Origin: Cryobacterium sp. MP_M3
Lineage (GTDB): Bacteria > Actinomycetota > Actinomycetes > Actinomycetales > Microbacteriaceae
DNA length: 64,000 bases
NCBI RefSeq assembly: GCF_015752155.1
Contig: NZ_JADOVI010000004.1
Coordinates: forward strand, 124,001-188,000
Reading direction: 5' to 3'
The notes beneath the pieces are model-generated. The model saw nothing but the letters and a program-made list of their open reading frames with translations, was not told the DNA's origin and ran no database searches. Within the stretch, counting starts at the first letter, position 1. Each line of letters opens with the position of its first letter. Shown here one piece after another: positions 42,082-50,884 of the stretch. The position numbers and the translations under genes were made by a program.

Positions 42082-43061
42082 GAGGCGTCCTGACTGTCGG
42101 TGCGGTGGGTGTTGATCGGGGTGCGCCGGAGAGCAGCGCGGAGTCGTTGGAACGGGGTCGGCGGGAGGCTCCGGGCCTTGCCTCGGCCGTAGTAGCGCTC
42201 GAGGTAGTACTGCGGGATCGACAGCACGGAGGTCAGGAACAGGTACCAGCAGCTGACGACGAGGAGCAGTTCGACCTGGCGCAGGTTCTGGGAGGAGATC
42301 TGGGTGGCGACGGTGTAGAGCTCGAGCACGGCGATGACCGACAGCAGGGAGGTGTTCTTGAGCATCGAGATCGTCTCGTTGCCCATCGGCGGGATGATCA
42401 CCCGCATCGCCTGGGGCAGGACCACCTTGAAGAGGGTGAAGACCGGGCTCATGCCCACCGAGTAGGCGGCCTCGTACTGGCCCTCATCGACCGAGAGCAT
42501 GCCGGAGCGCACGATCTCGGCCGAGTATGCGGCCTGGTTGAGGGTGAGGGCGAGGAGCCCGGCGGTGAGAGCCGGGATCAACGTGTTCGTGTCGACGGAG
42601 AAGATCGTGAAATCGGTGAACGGGATGCCCATCGAGATCTGGGAGTAGAGCAGCCCGAGATAGCCCCAGAACACGATCTGGATCAGCAGGGGCGTGCCCC
42701 GGAAGGCCCAGACGTAGAGCCAGGCCAGGGTGTTCATCACCGGGTTGTTCGAGAGCCGCATCACGGCGAGCAGCACCCCGAGCACGGAGGACACCAGCAT
42801 GGCGACGACCGTGAGCATGATGGTGAGCACGACGCCACTGAGGATCCGCGGGTTGAAGATGAACTCGGTGATCGTGGGGTGGTCGATGTTCTGGTTCTGC
42901 CAGAGCGAGATGCCGAGGCAGACGAATCCGATCAGGAGGAAGACGGCGAGGATCCAGCGCCACGGATGCCGGAGCGGCACGGCGACGATGTCGTCCGGGT
43001 CGATCTCGGGCGCCGGGCCGGCGGCGGCCCGGCCCGGCCCGGTCAGGGTTGCCTGCGTCAT
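42078..43061 (-). CDS. Polar amino-acid ABC transporter permease
   Basis: A 327-residue membrane protein with about five to six helices, the first at roughly residues 33-53. The HisM/GlnP type EAA loop is seen as EGQYEAAYSVGMSPVFTLFK with the following ETISMLKNTSLLSV block. A cytosolic N-terminus of 30 residues and a basic C-terminal tail are a bit longer than usual. Gap to the binding protein gene is four bases. A single permease gene suggests a homodimer channel. Confidence 0.9.
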   Translation of the reverse strand: MTQATLTGPGRAAAGPAPEIDPDDIVAVPLRHPWRWILAVFLLIGFVCLGISLWQNQNIDHPTITEFIFNPRILSGVVLTIMLTVVAMLVSSVLGVLLAVMRLSNNPVMNTLAWLYVWAFRGTPLLIQIVFWGYLGLLYSQISMGIPFTDFTIFSVDTNTLIPALTAGLLALTLNQAAYSAEIVRSGMLSVDEGQYEAAYSVGMSPVFTLFKVVLPQAMRVIIPPMGNETISMLKNTSLLSVIAVLELYTVATQISSQNLRQVELLLVVSCWYLFLTSVLSIPQYYLERYYGRGKARSLPPTPFQRLRAALRRTPINTHRTDSQDAS

Positions 43062-43065
43062 CCGG

Positions 43066-43995
43066 TCACGACCCGAGGTTGAGGCCGGCAGCGTCGACGG
43101 CGTAGTCGCTCATGTCGTACTTCTTCAGGATCTGGGCATAGGAGCCGTCAGCCACGACCGACTGCAGAGCGAGCAGCAGGGCCTGGCTCAGTCCTGAATC
43201 CTTCTTGAGCACGCCGATGCCGGTGTAGACCGGGTTGTAGCCGGCCGGGTTGGCCGGGTCGCGCACGACTTCGAACAGCTTCCCGCCGCCCGCGGTCTGG
43301 GACGCGTAGGAGGCGACGGCGGAATCGACGACGTCGGCGACGGCCTTTCCTGAGCGAACCGCCGTTTGCACGTCCGTCTCCAGCGGGAGTTCGGCGATCT
43401 TCGTCGGGCCGGAGCCGGCCGCCGTGCACTTGGCGTCGTAGCCGTGCAGGATCTCGGCCTGCACGGTCGCCTTCTGCACGGCGACGTCCTTGCCGCAGAG
43501 GTCGAGCACCGTGGCGATCTTGCCGGGGTTCCCCGCGGGCACGAGGATGGAGAACCCGGCGTGGAAGTAGTCGACGAAGTCGATCGTCTTCTGGCGCTCG
43601 GGGGTGTCGTTCATCCCGGACATGATCACGTCGTGCTTGCCGGACTGGAGCGAGGGGATGATGCTGTCGAAGGCCTGGGTCTGCAGTTCCATCGTCACGC
43701 CGAGCTTGGCGCCGATGGCCTGGGCGAGGTCGTAGTCGAACCCGGTGAGCACCTGGTTGTCGTCGAACATCTCCATCGGTGGGAACGGAATGTCGGAGGC
43801 GACCTTGATGGTGCCCGCATCCTTGTACTTCGCCGGCAGCGCCGCCGCCGCGGCGGCGTCGACGTCGGCGGTGGACGGCGCCTTCGCCGCCGGCGACGCG
43901 CTCGAGGCGGAGCACGCCGACAGCACGAGCGCCGCGGTGACCCCGATCGAGGCTGCCAGCAGAACGGACCGGCCGGTTCGTTTGTCAATGTTCAT
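43066..43995 (-). CDS. Polar amino-acid ABC transporter substrate-binding lipoprotein
   Basis: A 309-residue solute-binding protein. Signal sequence with basic start, hydrophobic core and lipobox LSAC (about residues 25-28) indicates lipid anchoring outside the membrane. IPFPPMEMFDDNQVLTGFDYD and MSGMNDTPERQKTIDFVDYF are the SBP family 3 features. Specificity is not readable; next to an N-succinylamino-acid-racemase-type enzyme it may bind D- or other unusual amino acids. The gap of 81 bases to the upstream racemase gene holds no obvious terminator. Confidence 0.9.
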   Translation of the reverse strand: MNIDKRTGRSVLLAASIGVTAALVLSACSASSASPAAKAPSTADVDAAAAAALPAKYKDAGTIKVASDIPFPPMEMFDDNQVLTGFDYDLAQAIGAKLGVTMELQTQAFDSIIPSLQSGKHDVIMSGMNDTPERQKTIDFVDYFHAGFSILVPAGNPGKIATVLDLCGKDVAVQKATVQAEILHGYDAKCTAAGSGPTKIAELPLETDVQTAVRSGKAVADVVDSAVASYASQTAGGGKLFEVVRDPANPAGYNPVYTGIGVLKKDSGLSQALLLALQSVVADGSYAQILKKYDMSDYAVDAAGLNLGS

Positions 43996-44076
43996 TCGTG
44001 CTCTCCTGACTGGGGTGGCGCGGGGTAGGGCGAAACTGATGCAGCGGAACAGAGGTGAGACGAACGTGACGACGTG

Positions 44077-45186
44077 CTAGAACCTGATGTCGGTCCTGGC
44101 CGTCGTGACGTCGGCGAGCACATCGGGCAGCACGTCGACGCCGATGCCCGGCCCGGTGGGCACCCGCAGGTGACCGTCCTCGAGTACGAACGGAGCTGTG
44201 AGGTCATGGGCGTAGTAGCGGTTGGAGGCGGAAGTGTCCCCCGGGAGCACGAAGTTCGGCAGGCCGGCCAGGGCGACGTTCGCGGCCCGCCCGATGCCGG
44301 TTTCGAGCATGCCGCCGCACCAGACGGGGACTCCGTGGGCCGCCGCGACGTCGTGGATGCGCCGGGCCTCGAGGTAGCCGCCGACCCGGGCGGGCTTGAC
44401 GTTGATGATGCTGCACGCGCCGAGCGTGATCGCTGCCGCCGCGTCGCGGGCGGACTCGATCGATTCGTCGAGGCAGATCGGGGTCTTGATCAGCCTGGCG
44501 AGGGCGGCGTGGCCGAGGATGTCGTCCTCCTTCAGCGGCTGTTCCATCAGGAGCAGGTCGAACGGGTCGAGGCGGGCGAGGTGGCGGGCATCCGCGAGGC
44601 TGTAGGCGGTGTTGGCGTCGACCTGCAACAGGATCTCGTCGCCGAAGCGCTCCCGCACGGCGCGAACGGGCACCAGGTCCCAGCCCGGTTCGATCTTCAG
44701 CTTGATCCGCAGGTATCCCTCGGCGAGGTATCCGGCGACCGCGTCGAGCAGTTCGTCCAGCGAATCCATGATGCCCACCGAGACGCCGGCCGGCACGGTG
44801 TCGTGCACGGCGCCGAGGTACCGTCCGAAGGAGACCCCGGTCTCCTTGAGCTGGGCGTCGAGAATGGCCGTCTCGAGCACGGCCTTGGACATCGGGTGCC
44901 CCTTGACCGGGGCGAGGGCGGTGGCCACGTGTTCGGCGGTCAGCGCGTCGCCGAGCGCCTGCAGCCGCGGCACGAGGTGGTCACGGATGACCAGGTCGGC
45001 TCCGTCGAGGAACTCGGAGCTGTAGAGGGGGTCAGGTTCGGCGGCGCATTCCGCCCAGCCCTCCGCGTCGGCGGTGCTGACCCGCACGAGGGTGGTCTCG
45101 CGTTCCGTCGAGGTGCCGAACGAGGTGCGGAACGGACTGACCAGCGGGAGGGTGACGCGCCGCAGTTCGATGTTTTCGATTCTCAT
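44077..45186 (-). CDS. Enolase-superfamily enzyme of the MenC/N-succinylamino-acid racemase type
   Basis: A 369-residue cytosolic enzyme. Catalytic KxK is in LRIKLKIEPGWD, metal ligands are Asp in LLQVDANTAY, Glu in LLMEQPL and Asp in ICLDESI, and the second base Lys is in NVKPARVGG; all are intact. The family covers o-succinylbenzoate synthase (menaquinone) and N-acyl/N-succinylamino-acid racemase. Overlapping genes for a COG3375-type GNAT and nearby amino-acid transport point to the racemase, working on N-succinylated D-amino acids. No other men gene is present here. The ATG overlaps the GNAT stop (ATGA). Confidence 0.85.
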   Translation of the reverse strand: MRIENIELRRVTLPLVSPFRTSFGTSTERETTLVRVSTADAEGWAECAAEPDPLYSSEFLDGADLVIRDHLVPRLQALGDALTAEHVATALAPVKGHPMSKAVLETAILDAQLKETGVSFGRYLGAVHDTVPAGVSVGIMDSLDELLDAVAGYLAEGYLRIKLKIEPGWDLVPVRAVRERFGDEILLQVDANTAYSLADARHLARLDPFDLLLMEQPLKEDDILGHAALARLIKTPICLDESIESARDAAAAITLGACSIINVKPARVGGYLEARRIHDVAAAHGVPVWCGGMLETGIGRAANVALAGLPNFVLPGDTSASNRYYAHDLTAPFVLEDGHLRVPTGPGIGVDVLPDVLADVTTARTDIRF

Positions 45187-46061
45187 TGCTGTCCTTTGGT
45201 TGCGAGCCGGTACCAGCCGGATCGGGTGACCCCGCGGGCGGCGAGCCCGGAGGCGAATGCCGTGGTGAAGAGTGGGCGGGTCGCGGTGCGCCAGGCGGCG
45301 GCCTCGCCGGGGTCCCTGACCCGCAGCGCGACGATGTCGGTCGGCACGCGGCACCAGGTCGACCCGGCAGCCTCGACCGCGCTGGGGTGGCCGTCCGGGC
45401 CGGTGGCGCGCACCTGGTCCGGGGTGAAGGCCGGCAGTTCCGTGGCGATGGTGACACCCTCGCTGCAGGCGATCGCCTCCGGGCTCGTCAGGCGCCAGAT
45501 CGCCGCGAGCCGGTCGCTCTCGTCGTTCGCGTTGATCTCGTCCGCCATCGGGCCGTAGAAATCCTCGAGGTATTCCTCCGCGTGCGCGCCCAGTTTCGTG
45601 AGGTTGAACCGGGCGTTCCGGCTCACCAGCGGGTCGAAGGTCCAGGTCATCGAGTCGATTCCCCGGGCGAGCGCCCAGGCCCGCTGGTGCTGTTTGAGTG
45701 CGAACCCGACGCCGGCGTCGCCCAGGCCCGGCAGGACCCCCGCGATGAGCGAGTACATCCCGGCGTTGCCCGGTGACACGATCGCCACGGCGGCGCCGCA
45801 GAGGACCCCTTCGCCGGTGTAGGCCGCCGTGACGTTGCAGCCGGCGTGGCTGATGCTCCGGAGCAGGTCGGTCGGGATCGGGGCGCCGTGCTGCGAGGTG
45901 CCCCAGACCGTGACCAGCAGTGCCTCGACCTCGCGGAGACGCTCCAGTTCCGACTCGTCGCCCACCCGCACGCCGGCGAGCGCCGCGGCACGGGCCGCCG
46001 CGTCCTGCGCCTGGCGGACGACGGGGCTGACTTCGAGGCTGACTTCGAGGCTGTGCAACAT
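45183..46061 (-). CDS. GNAT-superfamily N-acyltransferase (COG3375 type)
   Basis: A 292-residue protein. The acyl-CoA fold is indicated by CGAAVAIVSPGNAGMYSLIAG and the next helix VGFALKQHQRAWALARG; SMTWTFDPLVSRNARFNL is typical of the COG3375 subgroup found beside N-succinylamino-acid racemases, where the enzyme succinylates D-amino acids. ATG 46061 is chosen; an ATG at 46109 would add 16 residues but lies almost on a possible -10 (TACATT). A desuccinylase, needed to finish the route, is not in the window. Confidence 0.8.
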   Translation of the reverse strand: MLHSLEVSLEVSPVVRQAQDAAARAAALAGVRVGDESELERLREVEALLVTVWGTSQHGAPIPTDLLRSISHAGCNVTAAYTGEGVLCGAAVAIVSPGNAGMYSLIAGVLPGLGDAGVGFALKQHQRAWALARGIDSMTWTFDPLVSRNARFNLTKLGAHAEEYLEDFYGPMADEINANDESDRLAAIWRLTSPEAIACSEGVTIATELPAFTPDQVRATGPDGHPSAVEAAGSTWCRVPTDIVALRVRDPGEAAAWRTATRPLFTTAFASGLAARGVTRSGWYRLATKGQQ

Positions 46062-46126
46062 CGTTCCAGTGTGGCCACCCGGAACGCCTGTGTCGTCGTC
46101 GCGCAGCATGAATGTAGTGGCTTTTC

Positions 46127-46157
46127 ATTGTCGTAGCGCACAATCGACGACTACGGT
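46127..46157. promoter_or_regulatory. PucR/GNAT control region with ATTGT-N8-ACAAT dyad
   Basis: ATTGT (46127-46131) and ACAAT (46140-46144) form a dyad between two divergent genes. It covers a plausible -35 (TTGTCG, 46128-46133), 18 bases before TACGGT (46152-46157), which is seven bases from the PucR ATG. The position suits autoregulation by PucR plus control of the racemase/ABC operon. Confidence 0.5.
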
Positions 46158-46164
46158 GATCGAT

Positions 46165-47808
46165 ATGCGACCATCACGGACACCCCACGCCCCTACTGCG
46201 GCCGTGGCCGACGCACGGGATTCCCGGGCGGGCGGCATCGGCGTGTCCGAGCTGCTGGCGGTGCTCGACGGGTCGGGACTGCGGCTGGCCTCACGGCCGA
46301 GCTCGCTCCGGTTGCCGCTGACCAGCCCGACCCTGTTCGATCCGTTGAGCGTCTCGCCCGGCCCTCATGCCGGCATCCTGCTGGGTATCGGGGTGCACCC
46401 GACCGACGCCGACTCGCCCCGGATCGTGCGCGACGCCGCCCGCCGGGGATTCGGCGCGGTCATCGTGAAGTCGCTCGGCCTGGCCGTCGACACCCTCGCC
46501 GCGGTGGCGGACGCCGAGGGCGTGGCCCTGCTGGTGGTGGACGACGAACTCGACTGGCGCCAGGTGGACGCCCTGGTCGCCTCCGCTCTGACCAGTGCGA
46601 GCGAGGCCGACAGTTCCCTCTCGGCGACTCCGGTGGGCGACCTGTTCGCCCTGGCGAACGCGATTGCCGCGATGATCGGCGGCGCGACCGCGATCGAAGA
46701 CCTGCAGACGCACATCCTGGCCTACTCGACCGTGCCGGGGCAGGTCATCGACGCCGATCGGCGCGAGGGAATCCTCGGCCGCCGGGTGCCGGACCTGCCG
46801 GAGAACGCGGCCCAGTACGCGTCGGTGTTCCGCGCGCCGGGCGCCGTGCGGGTGCCGGGGCTCACGCCGGGCCTCGACCGCCTCGCCGTGGCCGTTCGCG
46901 CCGGCGCGCAACCGCTCGGGTCGATCTGGGTCGTCGACGCGGCCGGGGACCTGGACGTGGATGCCGAGCGCGCGCTGGAACGCGCCGCCGACATGGCAGG
47001 CCTGCACCTTCTCCGGGCCCGGAGCACGGCCGACCTGGCCCGCCAGCAGCGCGCCGAGCTGCTGCGCCGCCTGCTCGAGGGCGGCGACGACTCGCGTCTC
47101 CTGGCCACCCAGCTGGGCCTCGACCCGGCCGGACCGTTCGTGGTGCTCGCCTTCCAGCCCGAGCTCGCGCCGGCCGGCGACGAGATCCGCCTGCTGCGGC
47201 TGATCGACCTGATCGCCATCCAGTGCGAGGCACACCAGCCGGGCTCGGAGTGCGTCGTCATCGGCACCACGATCTACGCGCTGTTCGGCGGGCAGGCCGG
47301 GTCCGCACCGGCCGGGGTCGAAGCGGTGGCGGAGCGTGTGGTGGCACGGTCCGGGTCCGCGTTCGGGATCACGGTGCGCGCCGCGATCGGATCGTCAATG
47401 CCCACCCTCGGCGGCATCGCCCGGTCGCGCCACGACGCCGACCTGGTGCTCCTCCTGGTCGGCGGCCGGCCAGGCGGCGGTCGGGTGGCGAGCGCGCGGG
47501 ACGCGCGCAGCCAGCTGACCCTGCTGGAGCTGGCCCAGGTCTTCCGGGACACGCCCCGGCTGGTCTCCCCCGTGGCCAGGCGCATCCTCGAATCGGATGC
47601 CGGCACCGGCACCGAGTACGCGCGCACGCTGCGCACCTACCTCGACTGTTCCCGGGACTCCGCCGTGACGGCCGGTCTGCTCTCGGTGCACCAGAACACG
47701 CTCCGCTACCGGCTGCGCCGCGCCCGCGAGTTGTTCGGTGTCGACCTCGGCGACCCCGACGGCACGCTCACCCTGTGGCTCAGCCTCCGGGTGGCAGAGT
47801 TCGACTGA
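46165..47808 (+). CDS. PucR family transcriptional regulator
   Basis: A 547-residue regulator. The N-terminal PucR ligand domain (about 35-150, with PHAGILLGIGVHPTDADSP and GAVIVKSLGL), a middle GGDEF-like/CdaR region, and the C-terminal helix-turn-helix VTAGLLSVHQNTLRYRLRRA (about 495-514) are present. PucR-type proteins activate or repress purine and amino-acid catabolism genes. Divergent orientation beside the racemase/GNAT/ABC operon makes that operon the likely target. ATG 46165 follows TACGGT by seven bases, so the message may be leaderless. Confidence 0.9.
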   Translation: MRPSRTPHAPTAAVADARDSRAGGIGVSELLAVLDGSGLRLASRPSSLRLPLTSPTLFDPLSVSPGPHAGILLGIGVHPTDADSPRIVRDAARRGFGAVIVKSLGLAVDTLAAVADAEGVALLVVDDELDWRQVDALVASALTSASEADSSLSATPVGDLFALANAIAAMIGGATAIEDLQTHILAYSTVPGQVIDADRREGILGRRVPDLPENAAQYASVFRAPGAVRVPGLTPGLDRLAVAVRAGAQPLGSIWVVDAAGDLDVDAERALERAADMAGLHLLRARSTADLARQQRAELLRRLLEGGDDSRLLATQLGLDPAGPFVVLAFQPELAPAGDEIRLLRLIDLIAIQCEAHQPGSECVVIGTTIYALFGGQAGSAPAGVEAVAERVVARSGSAFGITVRAAIGSSMPTLGGIARSRHDADLVLLLVGGRPGGGRVASARDARSQLTLLELAQVFRDTPRLVSPVARRILESDAGTGTEYARTLRTYLDCSRDSAVTAGLLSVHQNTLRYRLRRARELFGVDLGDPDGTLTLWLSLRVAEFD

Positions 47809-47810
47809 AC

Positions 47811-47849
47811 TGCGGCGTCGACCGGCATCGCGCCGGACCGATCGCCGCA
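47811..47849. terminator. Stem-loop between PucR and photolyase genes
   Basis: TGCGGCG (47811-47817) pairs with CGCCGCA (47843-47849), and CCGG (47822-47825) with CCGG (47833-47836) can stack inside. It begins three bases after the PucR stop, before the converging photolyase gene. No U-run. Confidence 0.4.
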
Positions 47850-47867
47850 GCCGGCGACGCGCGCAGG

Positions 47868-49331
47868 TCACCACTCCGTGCGAGTGCGCTCCTGTTCGAC
47901 GACCGCGTCCCGATCGACGAGACGGCGCAGGCCGGCGAGCGGCTGTGCCATTCTCTGGTTGCCCCGGATGCGCGGCTCCACCCTGTGGAGGAACGCCCAG
48001 TACCCCGCGGTGAACGGGCAGGCATCCTCGCCGAGCCGTTTCTTGGGATCGAAGGTGCAGGATCCGCAGTAGTCGCTCATCTTCGAGATGTAGGCACCAC
48101 CTGAGGCATAGGGCTTGGTGGCGACGATCCCGCCGTCGGCGTGCTGGGACATCCCCACCACGTTGGCGGGCATCACCCAGGGGGTGCCGTCGACGAACGC
48201 GTTCGTGAACCAGTCGGTCAATTCGTCCGGCCGGTAGCCGCGCTGCAGCGCCCAATTGCCGAGAACCATCAGGCGCTGGATGTGGTGTGCGTAGCCGGTC
48301 CGGCCGACCTCGTCGAGCACGTGGCTCAGACACCGTGCCCGCACGGTCCGGCCGTCGAGCTCGAGGAATTCCCTGGGCAGGGGCGTCTCTGCCCCGAGGT
48401 GGTTGCTGCGCCGCACGTAGTCTTCACCGAGGTGCCAGTACAGGTGCCAGACCCAGTCCCGCCAGCCCATGACCTGCCGGACCACGGCCTCCACGCTTTG
48501 CAGCGGGGCTCCCCCGGCCTCGTAGGCGGCGACCACGGCGTCGATCACCTCGCGGGGATGCAGCAGCCCGAGATTGAGCGGGACGCTGAGGCGCGAGTGG
48601 GCCATCGCGTCGTCACCGAGCAGCGACGCGTCCTCAAACGGGCCGAAATCACCCAGCCGTGTGTCCACGAAGTCGGCCAGCGCCGCCAGGGCTTCGGCTC
48701 GGGTGGCCGCGAACCGGCGCGGGCCGTCCTGCCCGATCAGACGGATGCGTCCCTCCGCCTGCAGCCGGTCGAGATCGGCACGAACCTGCTGGTCGATGTC
48801 ATCCTCGACCGGCCGGTACGGATCAGGCAGGCCCAGGCCCGACGCACCCTTGGGCGGAGGGCGGCGGTTGTCGTGATCGAAGTTGAAGCGGCCGCCCTCC
48901 GGGTCGGGACCACGCATGAGCACCCCGGTGCTGGTGCGCACATGGCGATAGAACTGGTCCATGACCAATCGGGACGGGGTCCGGCCCTGGGCCCAGGCCG
49001 CGAAGTCCGCTTCACTCGTGACGAAGCCGCGACTGGGCAGCACTCGCGCGCCGAGTTCGCGCACGAGTGCCCGAGCACCCCACGAGGTCGGATCCACGGC
49101 TTCGAGGTCGCGCCCGGCCAGCACGTCGCGATAGTGCTCGGCATGGAGGTATTCCACCCGGTCACCGAGCTCCCTGGCCCGGTGACGGTGGGCGCTGAGG
49201 ATCAGGTGCGCCTTGGCCCGGTGGTAGGGGCGCCGGCCGAGCACGCCGACCGCTTCCACCATCAGCAGCGGACCGCCATCGTCGAAGTGGGGGCCGAGCT
49301 GGTCGGCAAACAGGATACGCGACAGCGGCAT
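47868..49331 (-). CDS. Iron-sulphur bacterial cryptochrome/photolyase (FeS-BCP)
   Basis: A 487-residue flavoprotein related to (6-4) photolyases of the CryB/PhrB type. The four cluster Cys are visible: one in RARCLSHVLDE, two in YCGSC and one in ACPF near residue 450, the expected spacing for a [4Fe-4S] centre. The N-terminal antenna domain (ILFADQLGPHF) and the FAD region near SRLSVPLNLGLLHPREV also fit. It should repair UV lesions with light. ATG 49331 follows TAGGAT by seven bases. Gene-free 49332-49573 upstream holds only regulatory-looking sequence. Confidence 0.92.
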   Translation of the reverse strand: MPLSRILFADQLGPHFDDGGPLLMVEAVGVLGRRPYHRAKAHLILSAHRHRARELGDRVEYLHAEHYRDVLAGRDLEAVDPTSWGARALVRELGARVLPSRGFVTSEADFAAWAQGRTPSRLVMDQFYRHVRTSTGVLMRGPDPEGGRFNFDHDNRRPPPKGASGLGLPDPYRPVEDDIDQQVRADLDRLQAEGRIRLIGQDGPRRFAATRAEALAALADFVDTRLGDFGPFEDASLLGDDAMAHSRLSVPLNLGLLHPREVIDAVVAAYEAGGAPLQSVEAVVRQVMGWRDWVWHLYWHLGEDYVRRSNHLGAETPLPREFLELDGRTVRARCLSHVLDEVGRTGYAHHIQRLMVLGNWALQRGYRPDELTDWFTNAFVDGTPWVMPANVVGMSQHADGGIVATKPYASGGAYISKMSDYCGSCTFDPKKRLGEDACPFTAGYWAFLHRVEPRIRGNQRMAQPLAGLRRLVDRDAVVEQERTRTEW

Positions 49332-49538
49332 GGTGCCGATCCTAGGGCGGCCGGGCCCGCAGCTGCCACCGCGGCGAGGGTTCCGGGCCGCGGGCGCGTC
49401 CCTTTTCGCAGCCCTCCCCTGCCCTGCCTCGCGGGCGCGGGCGGCCGAAACCGGCGCGGAGAGGACGGGCCACCGGCTCGGGAGGAGCCGCGCGACAGGG
49501 GCGACCGGCTAGCGAACGGAGGCCGATCGAAGTAGCGT

Positions 49539-49559
49539 CATTGCAGGCATCCGTCAATG
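49539..49559. promoter_or_regulatory. Possible autoregulatory dyad before the Phd gene
   Basis: CATTG (49539-49543) and CAATG (49555-49559) form a dyad with an 11-base spacer, next to a TAGCGT hexamer (49533-49538) and 15 bases before the ATG. Phd/YefM antitoxins repress themselves from such sites. Arms are short. Confidence 0.3.
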
Positions 49560-49573
49560 GAGAGGAGCCGACG

Positions 49574-49894
49574 ATGTTCTACCCGGACGATCTCGACCAG
49601 CTGCCCGAGCTCCCCGACCCCGGCCCGCGCGACGGGCGCCACGGCGTCGACCGCGATCCCGATTACGACCCGTATCCGCTGCTGCACTCCGGCACCGGCA
49701 GGCTCCTGCCCCTGACCGTCTCCGTGCCGGATGCGAGGTGGCACCTCGGTGTGCTGCTGGACCGCGTGGAGGCCGGAGAGGAGATCCTGCTGACCCGGCG
49801 CGGACGGCCGGTCGCGCGCATCGTGCCGTTCGGCCCGCCGGTGCGCGCCGCGGTCACCCGCGCCGGGCGCCGCCCCCCGCGCGACCCATCCTGA
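49574..49894 (+). CDS. Phd/YefM-family antitoxin-like protein
   Basis: A 106-residue protein. Residues 56-95 match the Phd/YefM DNA-binding domain: LTVSVPDARWHLGVLLDRV then GEEILLTRRGRPVARIVPF. A 50-residue acidic, Asp/Pro-rich N-terminal extension (FYPDDLDQLPELPDPGPRD) is unusual, and the basic tail normally used for toxin binding is short (RRPPRDPS). No toxin gene follows: the next gene is DUF2236 in the same direction. GAGGAG precedes ATG 49574 at seven bases. It may be an orphan regulator rather than half of a toxin-antitoxin pair. Confidence 0.75.
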   Translation: MFYPDDLDQLPELPDPGPRDGRHGVDRDPDYDPYPLLHSGTGRLLPLTVSVPDARWHLGVLLDRVEAGEEILLTRRGRPVARIVPFGPPVRAAVTRAGRRPPRDPS

Positions 49895-49956
49895 GCGGCC
49901 GCGGGCCGACAACGGGCCGCGGCCGGGTTCCGGGCCGATGCCCAGCCGGCCCGGGT

Positions 49957-49962
49957 TAGCCT
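49957..49962 (+). promoter_or_regulatory. -10 hexamer TAGCCT of the DUF2236 gene
   Basis: TAGCCT, six bases (CTCTGC), then ATG 49969: leaderless spacing without a ribosome site. Confidence 0.5.
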
Positions 49963-49968
49963 CTCTGC

Positions 49969-50865
49969 ATGGGAAGGTTCGTGGACAGCTGGCGGTCGCA
50001 TCTCCTGGTGACGTTCTCCGGCAACGGTGAGGGCCGGCCGCAGTGGGTCGACAGGATAGAACTCGGCGACGACGTCGGCTTCTTCGGCCCCGGCTCCGCG
50101 GCCTGGGCCGTGCACGGCGGGATGGCGACGATGGTGGCCGGCATCCGTGCCCTGCTCATGCAGACCCTGCATCCGGGCGCCATGGCCGGCGTGCACGACT
50201 GGTCGCGGTACAAGGAGGACCCGCTGGGCCGGCTCTCCGGAACCATCCAGTGGCTCGTCACGGTCACGTTCGGCGACACCACCCTGGCCGAGAACGAATC
50301 CTCCCGGGTGGGGCGGTTCCACGACCGGGTCACGGGCACCTACCGCGACGCGCAGGGCATCGAGCGCCCGTACGCGGCCGGCGACCCCGACCTGCTCGCC
50401 TGGGTGCACATCGTCTTCACCGACGCGTTCCTCCAGTCGCACACCATCTGGGGAGGGCCGATCCCCGGCGGCGCGGACGGCTACGTCTGCGAATGGGCCA
50501 AGGCGGGCGAGCTCGTCGGCGTGCGCAACCCGCCCAGGTCGCGCCTGGAGCTGCAGCGCCAGCTCGACGCGTTCCGGGATGCCGGCACCCTCAAGAGCGA
50601 CGAACGCGTCGCCGAGGCGGTGCGCTTCATCCGCAACCCTCCGCTCCGGCCCGCGATGATGCCCTTCTACCGGGTGATGTTCGCCGGCGCCGTCGCGTCG
50701 ATCCCGCGTGAGTACCGCGACCTGCTCGGCGTGCGGCGCTCGATGCTCCCGGTCGTCTGGGGCACCGGCGCCGTGCTCGGCCTGGTGCGGTTACTGCTCG
50801 GCCGGTCGTCGACCTCCGAGGATGCCGCCCGGGCCCGGATCGCCCGTCTCGCCGCGGCGGCCTAG
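49969..50865 (+). CDS. DUF2236 (MpaB/latex-clearing-like) oxygenase family protein
   Basis: A 298-residue protein of the DUF2236 family, whose characterised members are haem b proteins (latex-clearing protein Lcp, MpaB). Family marks are GGMATMVAGIRALLMQTLHP near residues 45-64, VHDWSRYKEDPLGRLSGT and HIVFTDAFLQSH; the conserved His residues that bind haem in the family are present in HPGAMAGVHD and WVHIVFTD. No signal peptide. Natural substrate unknown. Confidence 0.87.
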   Translation: MGRFVDSWRSHLLVTFSGNGEGRPQWVDRIELGDDVGFFGPGSAAWAVHGGMATMVAGIRALLMQTLHPGAMAGVHDWSRYKEDPLGRLSGTIQWLVTVTFGDTTLAENESSRVGRFHDRVTGTYRDAQGIERPYAAGDPDLLAWVHIVFTDAFLQSHTIWGGPIPGGADGYVCEWAKAGELVGVRNPPRSRLELQRQLDAFRDAGTLKSDERVAEAVRFIRNPPLRPAMMPFYRVMFAGAVASIPREYRDLLGVRRSMLPVVWGTGAVLGLVRLLLGRSSTSEDAARARIARLAAAA

Positions 50866-50884
50866 CCGCTCCCTGGCCGCGGGT

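Noticed and set aside
39891..43061. A contractile injection system locus
   Set aside because: Only the DUF4255-AAA fusion is suggestive; neighbours are DUF429 and amino-acid transport genes, without sheath, tube or baseplate.
44077..45186. menC of a menaquinone operon
   Set aside because: No other menaquinone gene nearby, while GNAT and amino-acid transport genes fit the racemase reading; the name is left open.
49538..49912. Antisense frame as toxin partner of the Phd-like gene
   Set aside because: It is a mirror of the antitoxin gene, has no RelE/Doc/PIN motif and no ribosome site.
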